From positions 313,164-377,163 of the forward strand of contig NZ_BNBR01000002.1 in NCBI RefSeq assembly GCF_014656055.1: 64,000 nucleotides of DNA, read 5' to 3'. The position numbers and the translations under genes were made by a program. Position 1 is the first letter of the stretch. The number at the start of each line of letters is the position of its first letter. Shown here piece after piece: positions 43,753 to 52,701 of this stretch. The notes under the pieces are model-generated. The model did no database searches. It saw only the letters and a list, made by a program, of their open reading frames with translations, and was not told the DNA's origin. Origin of the DNA: Streptomyces griseosporeus. GTDB taxonomy: Bacteria; Actinomycetota; Actinomycetes; Streptomycetales; Streptomycetaceae.

Positions 43753-43786
43753 GAGGCCGTGCCGCCGGATCGGGCGGCACGGCCTC
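43753..43786. terminator. Bidirectional terminator between the arabinosidase genes
   Basis: GAGGCCGTGCCGCC (43753-43766) pairs perfectly with GGCGGCACGGCCTC (43773-43786), a 14-bp stem and 6-nt loop, 28 bp past the GH127 stop and 36 bp before the GH54 stop on the other strand. Confidence 0.85.
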
Positions 43787-43821
43787 GGAGCGGACGGCGC
43801 GTGGGTGGCGCCGGGCGGAGG

Positions 43822-45393
43822 TCAGGCCCAGGGCGAGGTCACGACCCAGCTCGTGTCGTCGGCCCAGGCGGTGGCGCTGTCCCAGTCGTGGGAGCCGCCG
43901 TGGCTCGCCGCGTAGACGCCGTAGTTGTAGTGGCGTACGAAATCGCTCGGGTAGTTGGCCGAGCGGAACGAGACGCCCTGCCCGTTGTGGCTCGCCTGCG
44001 GGCAGAACGTGGCGTCCAGCCTCGCCAGCGCGCTGCTGTCGATGGCGTCGACGCGCAGCCGGAAGTCGTAGTGGCGCAGGTACTGCCCGGGCTTGTCGGC
44101 CGACTCGAAGGAGACGCACGAGGCGTCGCCCAGGCCGCGGCGCACGATCCAGGTGGCGGCGGCCTTGTCGGCGGAGGAGCTGGAGGAGGAGACGGTGCCG
44201 ATCGCGGCGTTGGTGTCGGCGGTGTTGTGCCGGAGGTAGGAGGTGGTGCAGCAGGAGGTGGTGGCCCGCAGCGAGACCCGGGACCCGACGGTGGACGCGC
44301 CCGCGAGGGCAGGGGCCGCATAGCCGACCGAGGTGATGTTCGCCTGTACGGCGTTCTCGGTGGCGTCCGACGGGAAGCCGGAGGTCATCACGCCCTCGTA
44401 GAACGTGCCGGCGGAGCCGTTGCTGTTGTCGCCGCCGATGCCGAGGATGATGGCCCCTTCCTTCTTCATCGGGTTGTAGCCCGACGCGTTGGGGCGCGCT
44501 CCGTCGTAGTAGGTGGACAGGCCGCCCGACTGGCCGTTGCCGGCCCGGATCGCCCAGTGGTTCGGGCCGCCCTTGACGAGGGCGGTGAGGAACCGGTGGC
44601 TGACGCTGGGGTTGCCCGCGTTGTAGCCCGGGTTGACGCCGGAGAACAGGCCGTTCTCCAGGTCGGCCATGACCCAGGGGCCGTTGCCGGTGCCGTAGCC
44701 CCACACCTTGATGTTGCCGAAGTAGATGGCCTCCATGGTGCCGTTGCCGTTGTCCCGGCTGTTGGTCTCGGCGTTGCCGTAGTCGAAGCAGCAGCCGCCG
44801 TTGTAGTGGGTGCCGTCGAACAGGGCGTACATGCCCTCCGGCTGGTCCCCGGTGGCGATGCCGTTCGTGCTGTTGTCGCGGTAGCCGGTGCCGGGCGCGA
44901 CGAAGACGCCGTACGCCTTGTGGCCGCCCACGGTGACGGGGGCTGCGGACGCCTCGGCGAGGTTGTCGTACCCGCCCGCGGCCGGGCCCTGGAAGCCGCC
45001 GGGCGGCGCCTGGGTGAGGTGGTTGCCGCGGCCCGACTGGTCGTAGAGGACGGTGATCAGACAGCTCGTGCCCGCACAGAAGGAGTCCTGTGCGGCGGCG
45101 TCGGCGTAGCCGCCCGCGCCGAGGACGCCGATGTCCCGCGTGGCACCGTCCGAGGCGCGCCTGACCTGGTAGAGGCGGCCGCTGTAGGCGGAGTACAGGG
45201 CGCGGGTCGTGCTGTGCGCGGCGACGCAGGGGGTGCCGCCGGCGGCGTACAGGTCACAGGGCAGGGAGCCGGCGGCCGCGGCGCTGCTCCCGGCGGAGGC
45301 GCGGCCGCCCAGCAGGGCCGTGGCCATGGCGAGGACGAGGGCGAGCAGCGCGAGGGGCCTGACCCGGGTCAAGCGGGTCGGTGTCAGGGACAT
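43822..45393 (-). CDS. Secreted alpha-L-arabinofuranosidase B, GH54-CBM42
   Basis: 523 residues: signal peptide (1-~34), GH54 catalytic domain (~44-355; LPCDLYAAGGTPCVAAHSTTRALYSAY, LYDQSGRGNHLTQAPPG, YNGGCCFDYGNAETNSRD) and a CBM42 arabinose-binding trefoil (~365-523; the FESAD..GQYLRHYDFRLRVD and FRSANYPSDFVRHYNYGVYA repeats). The paired Cys in NGGCCFDYG is typical of AbfB. Role: release of terminal alpha-L-arabinose from arabinan and arabinoxylan. It is convergent with GH127. A shared operator-like motif lies 58 bp upstream, so both are probably induced together. Confidence 0.93.
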   Translation of the reverse strand: MSLTPTRLTRVRPLALLALVLAMATALLGGRASAGSSAAAAGSLPCDLYAAGGTPCVAAHSTTRALYSAYSGRLYQVRRASDGATRDIGVLGAGGYADAAAQDSFCAGTSCLITVLYDQSGRGNHLTQAPPGGFQGPAAGGYDNLAEASAAPVTVGGHKAYGVFVAPGTGYRDNSTNGIATGDQPEGMYALFDGTHYNGGCCFDYGNAETNSRDNGNGTMEAIYFGNIKVWGYGTGNGPWVMADLENGLFSGVNPGYNAGNPSVSHRFLTALVKGGPNHWAIRAGNGQSGGLSTYYDGARPNASGYNPMKKEGAIILGIGGDNSNGSAGTFYEGVMTSGFPSDATENAVQANITSVGYAAPALAGASTVGSRVSLRATTSCCTTSYLRHNTADTNAAIGTVSSSSSSADKAAATWIVRRGLGDASCVSFESADKPGQYLRHYDFRLRVDAIDSSALARLDATFCPQASHNGQGVSFRSANYPSDFVRHYNYGVYAASHGGSHDWDSATAWADDTSWVVTSPWA

Positions 45394-45451
45394 GGGACTC
45401 CTTACGGTCGACGGTCATGCGCATGACAAGCATCGAGCCATTCTGTCCGTC

Positions 45452-45468
45452 ATTTCGAACATTGGTCG
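45452..45468. promoter_or_regulatory. Operator-like motif upstream of GH54
   Basis: ATTTCGAACATTGGTCG, read on the minus strand, is CGACC-AAT-GTTCG-AAAT. It matches the GH127 site (CGAAC-N3-GTTCG-AAAT) with one half-site mismatch, 58 bp upstream of the GH54 start. It also lies 77 bp before the divergent SRPBCC gene. Confidence 0.5.
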
Positions 45469-45545
45469 TATTCACGGACGGAGTCTGATGATAGGAAGTA
45501 CCGGACGCCTGTCAACAGATCGCGCACAGAGGGGATCTCTCCGAG

Positions 45546-45968
45546 ATGCAGTGGACGACCCAGGTCGAGATCGAGGCTCCGCCGGAGAACGTGTGGCAGG
45601 TCGTCTCGGACGTGGAACGCTGGCCCGACTTCCTTCCCACCGTGCGCCGCGTCGAGCGCCTCGGCGGCGAGGAGTCGGGGCCGGGTTCGCTGTTCCGCGT
45701 CAGACAGCCGCGGATGCCGGTGCTGACGTGGCGGATCACCGAATGGACGCCCGGCCGGTCGTTCACCTGGCAGACGACCTCCGGCGGTGTGACGACGACC
45801 GCCACGCACGTGATCGCGCCCCGCGACGGCGGCAGCACCCTCACGCTCGGCATCGACCAGACCGGGCTCGCGGCGCCCCTCGTCGGCCTCCTGACGGGGC
45901 GCCAGACGCGGCGCTACGTCGAGCTGGAGGCGACGCACACGAAGCGGCGCGCCGAGCAGTCGGCCTGA
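45546..45968 (+). CDS. SRPBCC family (polyketide cyclase/dehydrase-like) protein
   Basis: 140 residues: QWTTQVEIEAPPENVWQVVSDVERWPDFLP is the standard start of the START/SRPBCC fold, followed by RITEWTPGRSFTWQTTSGG and the long C-terminal helix. The fold binds hydrophobic ligands. No ligand or pathway is indicated. It is divergent from GH54 and convergent with an alpha/beta hydrolase. Confidence 0.88.
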   Translation: MQWTTQVEIEAPPENVWQVVSDVERWPDFLPTVRRVERLGGEESGPGSLFRVRQPRMPVLTWRITEWTPGRSFTWQTTSGGVTTTATHVIAPRDGGSTLTLGIDQTGLAAPLVGLLTGRQTRRYVELEATHTKRRAEQSA

Positions 45969-46005
45969 CGCCCACGGGTGCCGGTCGGGGGCGCCGCGGC
46001 GGGGG

Positions 46006-46045
46006 CAGCCGTGAGCGGTACAGCCGTGAGCGGGACAGCCGTCAC
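46006..46045. repeat. 15-bp direct repeat, about 2.6 copies
   Basis: CAGCCGTGAGCGG-type units begin at 46006, 46021 and 46036 between the convergent SRPBCC and hydrolase genes and reach the hydrolase stop at 46042. Confidence 0.6.
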
Positions 46046-46833
46046 TCGCCCGCCAGGAAGGCGGCCACCAGGGCGCTCGCCTGCGGACGGCACTCCTCGA
46101 AGTAGGCGTGCCGGGCGCCCGGGAAGACGTGGGTGCGCGCGTCCGGGATGCGGGAGGCGAGCAGGGGCACGTTGCCGGCGGGGGTCATGCGGTCGTCGGC
46201 GCCGTGCAGGATCAGCGTCGGCGCGGTGATCCGCGGCAGCGCGTCCCACGCGTCGTGCCGGTCACTGGCCCGCAGGTGGCCGCGGCGGGCGTGCGGCGCC
46301 ATGGCCGGGTCGCCGAGCGTGCGGTACGGCCCCGGGTGCGAGGCACGCCAGCCGGGCGAGTACATCAGGTCGACGAGGGCCTTCACCACCGCTCTCCTAT
46401 CGGCCTGCCCCAGGGCGCGCCGCACCGACGCGTCACGCTCCAGCGCCTCCGGACCGCCGGGTGAGGTGCAGCCGAGGACCAGCCGCCGCACGCGGTCCGG
46501 ATGGTGCACGGCGACCCACTGGGCGACCCGTCCGCCCATCGACGTGCCGTACACGTCGGCGCGTTCCACGCCGAGCGCGTCGAGGACCGCGATGACGTCC
46601 TCGGCGAACTCCGGTGTGGAGTAGCCCGCTTCGGGAGCGCCGCTGTCGCCCGTGCCCCGGTAGTCGAAGGTGATCGTGCGATGCGTCGCGTGGAAGTCCG
46701 CCCGCGCGTCGTCCCACCAGTGGTGGTTGTTCGCCTGCCCCGGCAGCAGCACCAGCGGGAACCCGCTGCCGAGGTCCTGCACCGCGAGAAGCGTGCCGTC
46801 GAAGCCGGGGACGCGGTGTCCGCTCTGTGACAT
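46042..46833 (-). CDS. Alpha/beta hydrolase
   Basis: 263 residues. Nucleophile elbow GTSMGG (Ser ~97), acid in LHGADDRMT and His in GARHAYF give a complete triad; LLPGQANNHHWWDD supplies the oxyanion region. It resembles generic esterase/lipase-like hydrolases of the 3-oxoadipate enol-lactonase type. No pathway is evident from the neighbours. Confidence 0.88.
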   Translation of the reverse strand: MSQSGHRVPGFDGTLLAVQDLGSGFPLVLLPGQANNHHWWDDARADFHATHRTITFDYRGTGDSGAPEAGYSTPEFAEDVIAVLDALGVERADVYGTSMGGRVAQWVAVHHPDRVRRLVLGCTSPGGPEALERDASVRRALGQADRRAVVKALVDLMYSPGWRASHPGPYRTLGDPAMAPHARRGHLRASDRHDAWDALPRITAPTLILHGADDRMTPAGNVPLLASRIPDARTHVFPGARHAYFEECRPQASALVAAFLAGE

Positions 46834-46917
46834 GAGCCCAAGTCTTCATCATCTACGGCTACTTCATGGCACCGGCCGGGCGATCGGGGTCAGGACGCGG
46901 CTCGTTAGGGTGACCCC

Positions 46918-47697
46918 GTGACTGACGACACCGCGGACCGACTGGACCGCTTCCGTGCCGAGGCGGCGTCCCGGGGACTGCCGGCGGACGACGTGGAGGG
47001 CTGGATACGCGCGGCGCTGCTGCCGGCGGTGTATCTGGCGGAGGGCGGTGACGGACCCCTCGTGGCCCGGGTGGGGGGCGACCCGCTGCTGCCGCGGGGC
47101 GTGCCGGAGCCGTCGGAGCCCTTCGTCGCCTCCGTCGACCTCGCGGCGCTCCCGCCGGGCGCCACCGGGCTCCCCCTCCCCTCCGACGGCCGGCTGCTCT
47201 TCTTCGCCGGCACCGAGGCGGGCGTCGCCGAGGGGCCGGTGGCCGACGCGGTGCTGTACGTCCCCGCCGGAACGCCGGCCGGCCCGCGCCCCCTCGCCCA
47301 CAGCTGGCGCAAGCCCTATCAGGACCGGGAACTGCGCACCCACTGGCACCAGTCGAGCGCCCAGATGCCCGAGAGCTACGCGCTGGACACCTGGGGCGAC
47401 TTCCCCGAGGACGAGCAGTTCGACCGCGCCGAGGAACTCGGCGACGCCTGGTCCGACCTGGGCGGCTACCGGCCGCCCTGGACCCTGCAGATCGGCGGCC
47501 ACCCGGTCTCGCCCCAGAGCGACCCCGTCCACGACGCCCGCGACACCGGCGGCGGTGACTGGATGCTGCTGGCCAGCTGGAGATGCGGCGACGACGTCAC
47601 GGAGCTGGACTCCGGCGTGGCCCACTGGGTGATCCGCCGACGCGACCTGGCGGCCCTGCGGTTCGACCGGGTCCACCGCTCCGTGGAGATGGCCTGA
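46918..47697 (+). CDS. DUF1963 (YwqG-like) protein
   Basis: 259 residues, soluble. VARVGGDPLLPRGVPEPSEPFVASVDLAAL and GRLLFFAG, with GDWMLLASW near the C-terminus, match DUF1963. The family has no established biochemical function; some members neighbour toxin-immunity genes. GTG start at 46918, divergent from the hydrolase. Confidence 0.8.
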   Translation: MTDDTADRLDRFRAEAASRGLPADDVEGWIRAALLPAVYLAEGGDGPLVARVGGDPLLPRGVPEPSEPFVASVDLAALPPGATGLPLPSDGRLLFFAGTEAGVAEGPVADAVLYVPAGTPAGPRPLAHSWRKPYQDRELRTHWHQSSAQMPESYALDTWGDFPEDEQFDRAEELGDAWSDLGGYRPPWTLQIGGHPVSPQSDPVHDARDTGGGDWMLLASWRCGDDVTELDSGVAHWVIRRRDLAALRFDRVHRSVEMA

Positions 47698-47785
47698 CGG
47701 TCGCGGGTCGGCGCGGGCCGGGCGAGGCGGTGGGCCGGGCCGGGGTGGCCGGGACGCTCGGGGCGGGCGGCGGGGTCCGGCGCGC

Positions 47786-49048
47786 TCATCGGCGGTACGC
47801 GGTGGCGGCGACCGCGGGCAGCAGCGCCAGGGCGAGGGCCCCGCAGGTCAGGGCCAGGACGGGATAGCTGGTGGCGGCCACCATGATCCCGGAGGTCATG
47901 CCGCCCGTCGCACCGGCGAGGGCGATGGACACGTCGACCAGGCCCTGCGTCCTGGCCCGGGTGGCCAGCGGGACGGCGCCGGTGATGATCGCGGTGCCGG
48001 AGACGAGGCCCTGGTTCCAGCCGAGGCCGAGCAGGGCCAGGGCGAGCGCGAGGAGTCCGACGGAGTCGCCGGGGGCGAGACCGGCGAGGACGCCGGAGGC
48101 CAGGAGGGTGAGGCCGGAGGCGGCGGCGATCCTCAAGGGGCCGTGGCGGTCGACGAGCCAGCCGGTCAGCGGCGACGGCAGGTACATGGCGCCGATGTGC
48201 ACGGCGATGACCAGGCCCGAGGCGGCGGTGCCGTGGCCGTGCTCCCGCATGTGGACCGGCGTCATCGTCATCACGGCGACCATGACGAGCTGGGTGAGCA
48301 CCATGACCAGCGCGCCGAGGACGACGCCGCCCCTGCCGTACGACGTGCCGACGGCGTCGGGCTCGACGCCGGTGCCGGTGCCGGCCTCGGCGTCCTTCGC
48401 CTCGGCCAGGGTGCGCGCGAGGAGCAGCGGGTCGGGGCGCAGCCGTACCGCGAGGACGAGCGCCGCCAGCGCGTACGCGGCCCCCGAGAGGAGGAACGGC
48501 CCGGCGAGGGCGGGTATCCCGAGGTGTCCGGCGAGCGCGCCCGTGGGGGCGGCGAGGTTGGGGCCGGTGACGCCGCCGAGCGTGGTGGCGACCAGGACGG
48601 TGGAGACGGCGCGGGCCTGGTGGCCGGGCGCGGCGAGGTCGGCGCCGGCGTACCGGGCCTGGAGGTTGGTGGCCGTTCCGGCGCCGTACACGAACAGGGC
48701 GGCGAACAGCAGGACGGGGTTGTCGGCGACGGCGGCGGCGACCACGCCCGCGCTGCCGACGGCGCCGGTCAGGTACCCGGCGGTCAGGCCGGGGCGTCGG
48801 CCGCGGGCCTGCGAGACACGGCCCACCGCCACGGCGGCGAGCGCGGAGCCGGCGGTGAACAGCGCGCTGGGCAGCCCGGCGAGGCCGGTGGAGCCCAGCA
48901 TGTCCTGTGCGAGGAGGGCCCCGACGGTGACCCCGGCCGCGAGTCCGGCCCCGCTGAGGATCTGGCTCATGACCAGCACGGTGAGCGTGCGGCGCTGTGC
49001 CTCCGGGCGGCGGGACCGATCGGTGGCGGCTGGGCCGGGGCTGGTCAC
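47786..49048 (-). CDS. MFS transporter
   Basis: 420 residues with twelve hydrophobic segments from ~18 to 415. VGRVSQARGRRPG after helix 2 is the MFS motif A region, and TGWLVDRHGPLRIA is its counterpart in the second half. A cytoplasmic linker rich in Asp/Glu (AEAKDAEAGTGTGVEPD) splits the halves. The GTG at 49048 follows a purine-rich stretch; longer in-frame starts read through the promoter region. Probably an exporter of small molecules. It is divergent from a GNAT gene. Confidence 0.88.
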   Translation of the reverse strand: MTSPGPAATDRSRRPEAQRRTLTVLVMSQILSGAGLAAGVTVGALLAQDMLGSTGLAGLPSALFTAGSALAAVAVGRVSQARGRRPGLTAGYLTGAVGSAGVVAAAVADNPVLLFAALFVYGAGTATNLQARYAGADLAAPGHQARAVSTVLVATTLGGVTGPNLAAPTGALAGHLGIPALAGPFLLSGAAYALAALVLAVRLRPDPLLLARTLAEAKDAEAGTGTGVEPDAVGTSYGRGGVVLGALVMVLTQLVMVAVMTMTPVHMREHGHGTAASGLVIAVHIGAMYLPSPLTGWLVDRHGPLRIAAASGLTLLASGVLAGLAPGDSVGLLALALALLGLGWNQGLVSGTAIITGAVPLATRARTQGLVDVSIALAGATGGMTSGIMVAATSYPVLALTCGALALALLPAVAATAYRR

Positions 49049-49272
49049 GGAGTGGCTCTCTCTTCCGGTGCGCGGGTCGGCTGACGGCTGGGGCGAGTGC
49101 CGGCGGACGGCTCTCGGGTACCTCGCCCTCCCCCTGTGTGACCCGTCCGCCCGTAGAGGATCATGGAGAATGAGCGCGCGGGCAATGGCCGTGCACATCG
49201 CAGCGGCTGCGGCTGTCGCATCGCCATGGCGCGGACCGGGCGGACGGGCGCGCAGCAGGAGGGCACAGCAGG

Positions 49273-49989
49273 ATGGTGAGCGGCGACACCTCGGCACTCG
49301 ACGATCCGGTGGGCGAGTCCCTGCGGGGGCCGCACGCGCGTCTGGGGCGGCGCCTCGGGCGGGCCGCCACCTATCTGCCGCACGTCGCCACCTTCTCGGC
49401 CGTACCCGCGGACGCGGACGAGGCGGACTGGGCCTGTCTCGCGCGGCTCCTCGGTCCCGGCGCGTTCGCCGACATGTTCAGTTGCCCGGCCCTGCCTCCG
49501 GCGGGCTGGGAGCCGGTCTTCACCCTGGAGGGCCGGCAGATGATCCTGCCCGCCGGCAGCCGCCCCGCCGCCCTCGCGCGCGGCGCGGCCGGCACGGACG
49601 TGGTCGCGCTGGGTCCGGCCGACGTGCCCGAGATGCTCGATCTCGTCGCCCGGACCGAGCCGGGCCCGTTCCGGCGGGGCACCCGCGAACTCGGCACGTA
49701 TCTCGGCATCCGCGAGGGCGGCAGGCTGATCGCCATGGCGGGCGAACGGCTCCGCCCGCCGGGGTGGACGGAGATCAGCGCCGTCTGCACGGCCCCGGAG
49801 GCCCGTGGCCGCGGTCACGCGGCCCGGCTGGTCGACGCCCTCGTCGCCCGCGTCCTGGCCCGGGGCGATCGGCCCTTCCTGCACGTCGCCGAGGCGAACA
49901 CCGGCGCGGCAGCGCTCTACGAGCGGCTCGGCTTCGTGAGCCGGAGGCGGGTGACCTTCCGCGGCTTCCGCACGCCGGACGCAGCCTGA
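49273..49989 (+). CDS. GNAT family N-acetyltransferase (FR47-like)
   Basis: 238 residues. The N-terminal half is variable. The C-terminal half carries the GNAT core: GIREGGRLIAMAGERL, WTEISAVCTAPEARGRGHAARLVDALVARVLA (acetyl-CoA motif) and EANTGAAALYERLGFVSRRR. This FR47-like subgroup is common in actinomycetes. Acceptor unknown. Confidence 0.88.
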   Translation: MVSGDTSALDDPVGESLRGPHARLGRRLGRAATYLPHVATFSAVPADADEADWACLARLLGPGAFADMFSCPALPPAGWEPVFTLEGRQMILPAGSRPAALARGAAGTDVVALGPADVPEMLDLVARTEPGPFRRGTRELGTYLGIREGGRLIAMAGERLRPPGWTEISAVCTAPEARGRGHAARLVDALVARVLARGDRPFLHVAEANTGAAALYERLGFVSRRRVTFRGFRTPDAA

Positions 49990-50138
49990 GGCGCGGTGGG
50001 CCGCCCTGCGGCGGCGCGCGGCCGGCTGGGCGCGGCTCGCACGGGGGCTCCGGACGGTACGCCGGGCCGGTCGTCGTGCGGCTCGGAGCGGGGCGGCGAC
50101 CCGTCCTCGACCTCGGCCCGGACGGGCCCGGGACCGGG

Positions 50139-50480
50139 TCAGACCCGGCTCGCGGCCTCGCTGTCGGGGTAGAGCGCGAAGACCTGGTCGAGGCCCACGA
50201 TGCGCAGGATCCGCAGGGTGTTGGCGGGTACGGCGGCGAGCGCGGCGTCCGCCCCGGCCGCCTGGGCGTGGGTGCGGGCGGCGATCAGCGCGGTGATGCC
50301 GCTGGAGTCGCAGAACGTCAGACCGGCGAGGTCCAGGACGAGGCGGCGGCCGGACTCCAGGGTGAGGGTGGGCAGCAGGTCCCGCAGCCGGGTGGCGTTG
50401 GAGTAGTCGAGTTCGCCGGTGATCTCCAGGACGGGACCGGCGGTGGTGTCGGTGACGGTGATGTTCAGCGGACTCATCAT
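50139..50480 (-). CDS. STAS-domain anti-sigma factor antagonist (RsbV-like)
   Basis: 113 residues, a single STAS domain: VLEITGELDYSNATRLRD and the phosphorylation site FCDSSGITAL (Ser59 equivalent to Ser58 of SpoIIAA). It is the last gene of a three-gene unit; its ATG overlaps the stop of the PAS-PP2C phosphatase gene, which should dephosphorylate it. By analogy with Bacillus RsbQ-RsbP-RsbV it would then bind an anti-sigma kinase and free a stress sigma factor. Neither kinase nor sigma gene is adjacent. Confidence 0.9.
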   Translation of the reverse strand: MMSPLNITVTDTTAGPVLEITGELDYSNATRLRDLLPTLTLESGRRLVLDLAGLTFCDSSGITALIAARTHAQAAGADAALAAVPANTLRILRIVGLDQVFALYPDSEAASRV

Positions 50481-51805
50481 GTGCGGCTCGGGGTCGGGGC
50501 GGGGGCGGGGACGCCCAGGGCGAGGAGGGCGGTGTCGTCGTCGAGGCCGTCGCCGAAGCCGGCCAGCAGGTCGGTCAGGGCGTGGACGAGGGCGTCCGGG
50601 GCGTCGCCCGCGTGCGTGGTGGCGAAGGCGAGCAGGGCGTCGTCCCCGTACAGGCTGTCGCGGCTGGTGCCCGTGCGGGCCTCGGTGAGGCCGTCGGTGT
50701 AGAGCAGCAGGGTGTCGCCGGGGCCCAGGACGGTGCCGGTGGTGGCGAACCGCGCGCCGGGCAGGGCGCCGACGAGGAAGCCGCCGGGGGTGGGCAGGTA
50801 GTCGGCGGTGCCGTCGGCGCGCAGCACCAGCGCGGGAGGGTGGCCGCCCGAGGCGAGGCGCACGGTGGCGTGTCCGGAGACGGGATCGGGGTCGACGGTG
50901 CCGAAGATCGCGGTGCAGTAGCGGGGGTCGCCGGTCCCGGTGTACCGCTCGTGCAGGACCGTGTCGAGGGTCGTCAGGGCGGTGACGGGGTCGGACTCGT
51001 GCAGGGCGGCCGCGCGCAGGGTGTAGCGGGTCAGCGAGGTCACCGCGGCGGCTTGCGGGCCCTTGCCGCACACGTCGCCGAGGAAGAAGGCGAAGCGTTT
51101 GCCGTCGAGCGGGAAGACGTCGTAGAAGTCGCCGCCCAGCCGGTCGGGAGAGGCCGTGTGGTAGTGGGCGGCCGTGGACATGCCGGGTATCGGGGGCAGG
51201 TCGGCGGGGAGCAGGGACTGCTGGAGCACCGCGAGGGCCTCCTGCAGCCTGGCCCGGTCGGCCTCCGCCTGCCGGCGTGCCTCTTCGGCCTGTCTGCGGG
51301 CCTCCTCCGCCTGCTTGCGGGCCTTCTCGGCCTCCTTGCGGCCGCGCAGGAGTTCCTCCTCGTAGGCGCGGCGGTCGCGGGCGTCGAAGAGGGTGGTGCG
51401 GATCAGTACGGGCTCGCCGGTGCTGCCGTGTTTGACCGCGGAGGACACCAGGACCGGCATGCGTACGCCGTCGCTGCGCTTCACCTCGAGGGCGATGCCG
51501 CTGATCTCGCCCTGCATGCGCAGCAGCGGCGCGTAATGGGTCTCGTGGTACAGCTTGCCGCCCACCGTGAGCAGGTCGGTGAACCGCATACGGCCCACGA
51601 CCTCCGCGCGGTCCCGGCCGAGCCAGCCCAGCAGCGTGGCGTTGATCTTGGCGATGGTCCCGTCCATCAGCGTGGACAGGTATCCGCAGGGAGCGCTGTC
51701 GTACAGCTCTTCCGCGCTGTCCTCCAGCAGCGCGGCGAAGGCGGCGTCGGTCCATGCCCCCCGGCCGGAGTCGTGGGGGTCGGGCTGCTGCCCTGTGCGG
51801 CACAT
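50477..51805 (-). CDS. rsbP: RsbP-like PAS-PP2C serine phosphatase
   Basis: 442 residues. Domains: a PAS sensor (~30-145; LYDSAPCGYLSTLMDGTIAKINATLLGWL), a charged coiled coil (~145-195; repeated KQAEEAR/RQAEEAR heptads) and a PP2C/SpoIIE domain (~205-438; DRLGGDFYD, LGDVCGKGPQAA, ASGGHPPALVL, LLYTDGLTEA, DDDTALLALG). PAS-coil-PP2C order is that of Bacillus subtilis RsbP, which needs the hydrolase RsbQ for activation. Its ATG overlaps the RsbQ-like stop and its own stop overlaps the STAS start, so the three are translationally coupled. Confidence 0.92.
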   Translation of the reverse strand: MCRTGQQPDPHDSGRGAWTDAAFAALLEDSAEELYDSAPCGYLSTLMDGTIAKINATLLGWLGRDRAEVVGRMRFTDLLTVGGKLYHETHYAPLLRMQGEISGIALEVKRSDGVRMPVLVSSAVKHGSTGEPVLIRTTLFDARDRRAYEEELLRGRKEAEKARKQAEEARRQAEEARRQAEADRARLQEALAVLQQSLLPADLPPIPGMSTAAHYHTASPDRLGGDFYDVFPLDGKRFAFFLGDVCGKGPQAAAVTSLTRYTLRAAALHESDPVTALTTLDTVLHERYTGTGDPRYCTAIFGTVDPDPVSGHATVRLASGGHPPALVLRADGTADYLPTPGGFLVGALPGARFATTGTVLGPGDTLLLYTDGLTEARTGTSRDSLYGDDALLAFATTHAGDAPDALVHALTDLLAGFGDGLDDDTALLALGVPAPAPTPSRT

Positions 51806-52608
51806 CACCGCAGGCCGGCCAGGAACGCGGTGATCGCCCGGTTCGTGGCTTCGGGCGCGGACAGGTGCGGGCAGTGGCCGGTCGCGTCGAGCGTGACCAG
51901 GACGGAGCCGGGGACGGCCTGGTGGACGAAGGCGCCGACCTCGCGAGGGGCGATGGCGTCCTGGGTGCACTCCAGGACGAGCGTCGGCACGCGCACGCTC
52001 TTGAGGTCCTGCCGGCAGTCCGACAGGAACGTGGTGCGGGCGAAGACGCGGGCCATGTCGGGGTCGGTCGCGCAGAAGCTGTTCTTCAGCTCCTCGCCGA
52101 GTTCGGGCCGCTCCGCGTTGCCCATGATCACCGGGGCCATGGCCGCGGACCAGCCGAGGTAGTTCGCCTCCAGGGACTCCAGGAGTTCGTCGATGTCCTC
52201 GGCGCTGAAGCCGCCCCGGTAGCCCTCGTCGTCGATGTACCGCGGGGAGGGCGCGACCATCACCAGCGCGCCGATCCGCTCCGGGGCGAGGTCGGCCGCG
52301 AGGACCCCGGTCATGGCGCTGACCGAGTGGCCGACGAACACGGCGTCGCGCAGGTCGAGGGCCTCGCACACCTCCACCACGTCCTGGGCGTAGCCGTGCA
52401 GGGAGGAGTAGCGGTCCTCCGTGAACGCGGACAGGTCCGAGCGGCCGGAGCCGACATAGTCGAACAGTACGACCCGGTGGTCCTCGGCCAGCGCGGGCAC
52501 GGTCAGCCGCCACATGTTCTGGTCGCAGCCGAACCCGTGCGCGAGCACCACCGGCCGTCCGTGGGGGTTGCCGGTCTCGGTGATGTTGTTCCTGCGCCTG
52601 ACGTCCAT
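51805..52608 (-). CDS. rsbQ: RsbQ-like alpha/beta hydrolase
   Basis: 267 residues, nearly the same length as Bacillus RsbQ. The triad Ser95 (GHSVSA), Asp217 (TQDAIA) and His245 (GHCPHLS) falls within two residues of RsbQ Ser96/Asp219/His247. NITETGNPHGRPVVLAHGFGCDQNMWR and VLFDYVGSGRSDLSAF are characteristic of the RsbQ/KAI2/D14 group, whose members bind small hydrophobic ligands. It overlaps the RsbP-like gene by ATGA. I infer that it senses or hydrolyses a small molecule and activates the phosphatase through the PAS domain. Confidence 0.92.
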   Translation of the reverse strand: MDVRRRNNITETGNPHGRPVVLAHGFGCDQNMWRLTVPALAEDHRVVLFDYVGSGRSDLSAFTEDRYSSLHGYAQDVVEVCEALDLRDAVFVGHSVSAMTGVLAADLAPERIGALVMVAPSPRYIDDEGYRGGFSAEDIDELLESLEANYLGWSAAMAPVIMGNAERPELGEELKNSFCATDPDMARVFARTTFLSDCRQDLKSVRVPTLVLECTQDAIAPREVGAFVHQAVPGSVLVTLDATGHCPHLSAPEATNRAITAFLAGLR

Positions 52609-52701
52609 ACCAGCCAGTCTCTCAGGTCGGGCGGCACGGCGATCGGTCGGGCGTCCATGAGCAAGGACAAGCCGGCCGGTGTCGGCGAGGCCGGCGGCGC
52701 A

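Noticed and set aside
47871..50702. 943-codon plus-strand frame across the second MFS gene and beyond
   Set aside because: It runs over MFS, GNAT and STAS genes in other frames and has shadow composition.
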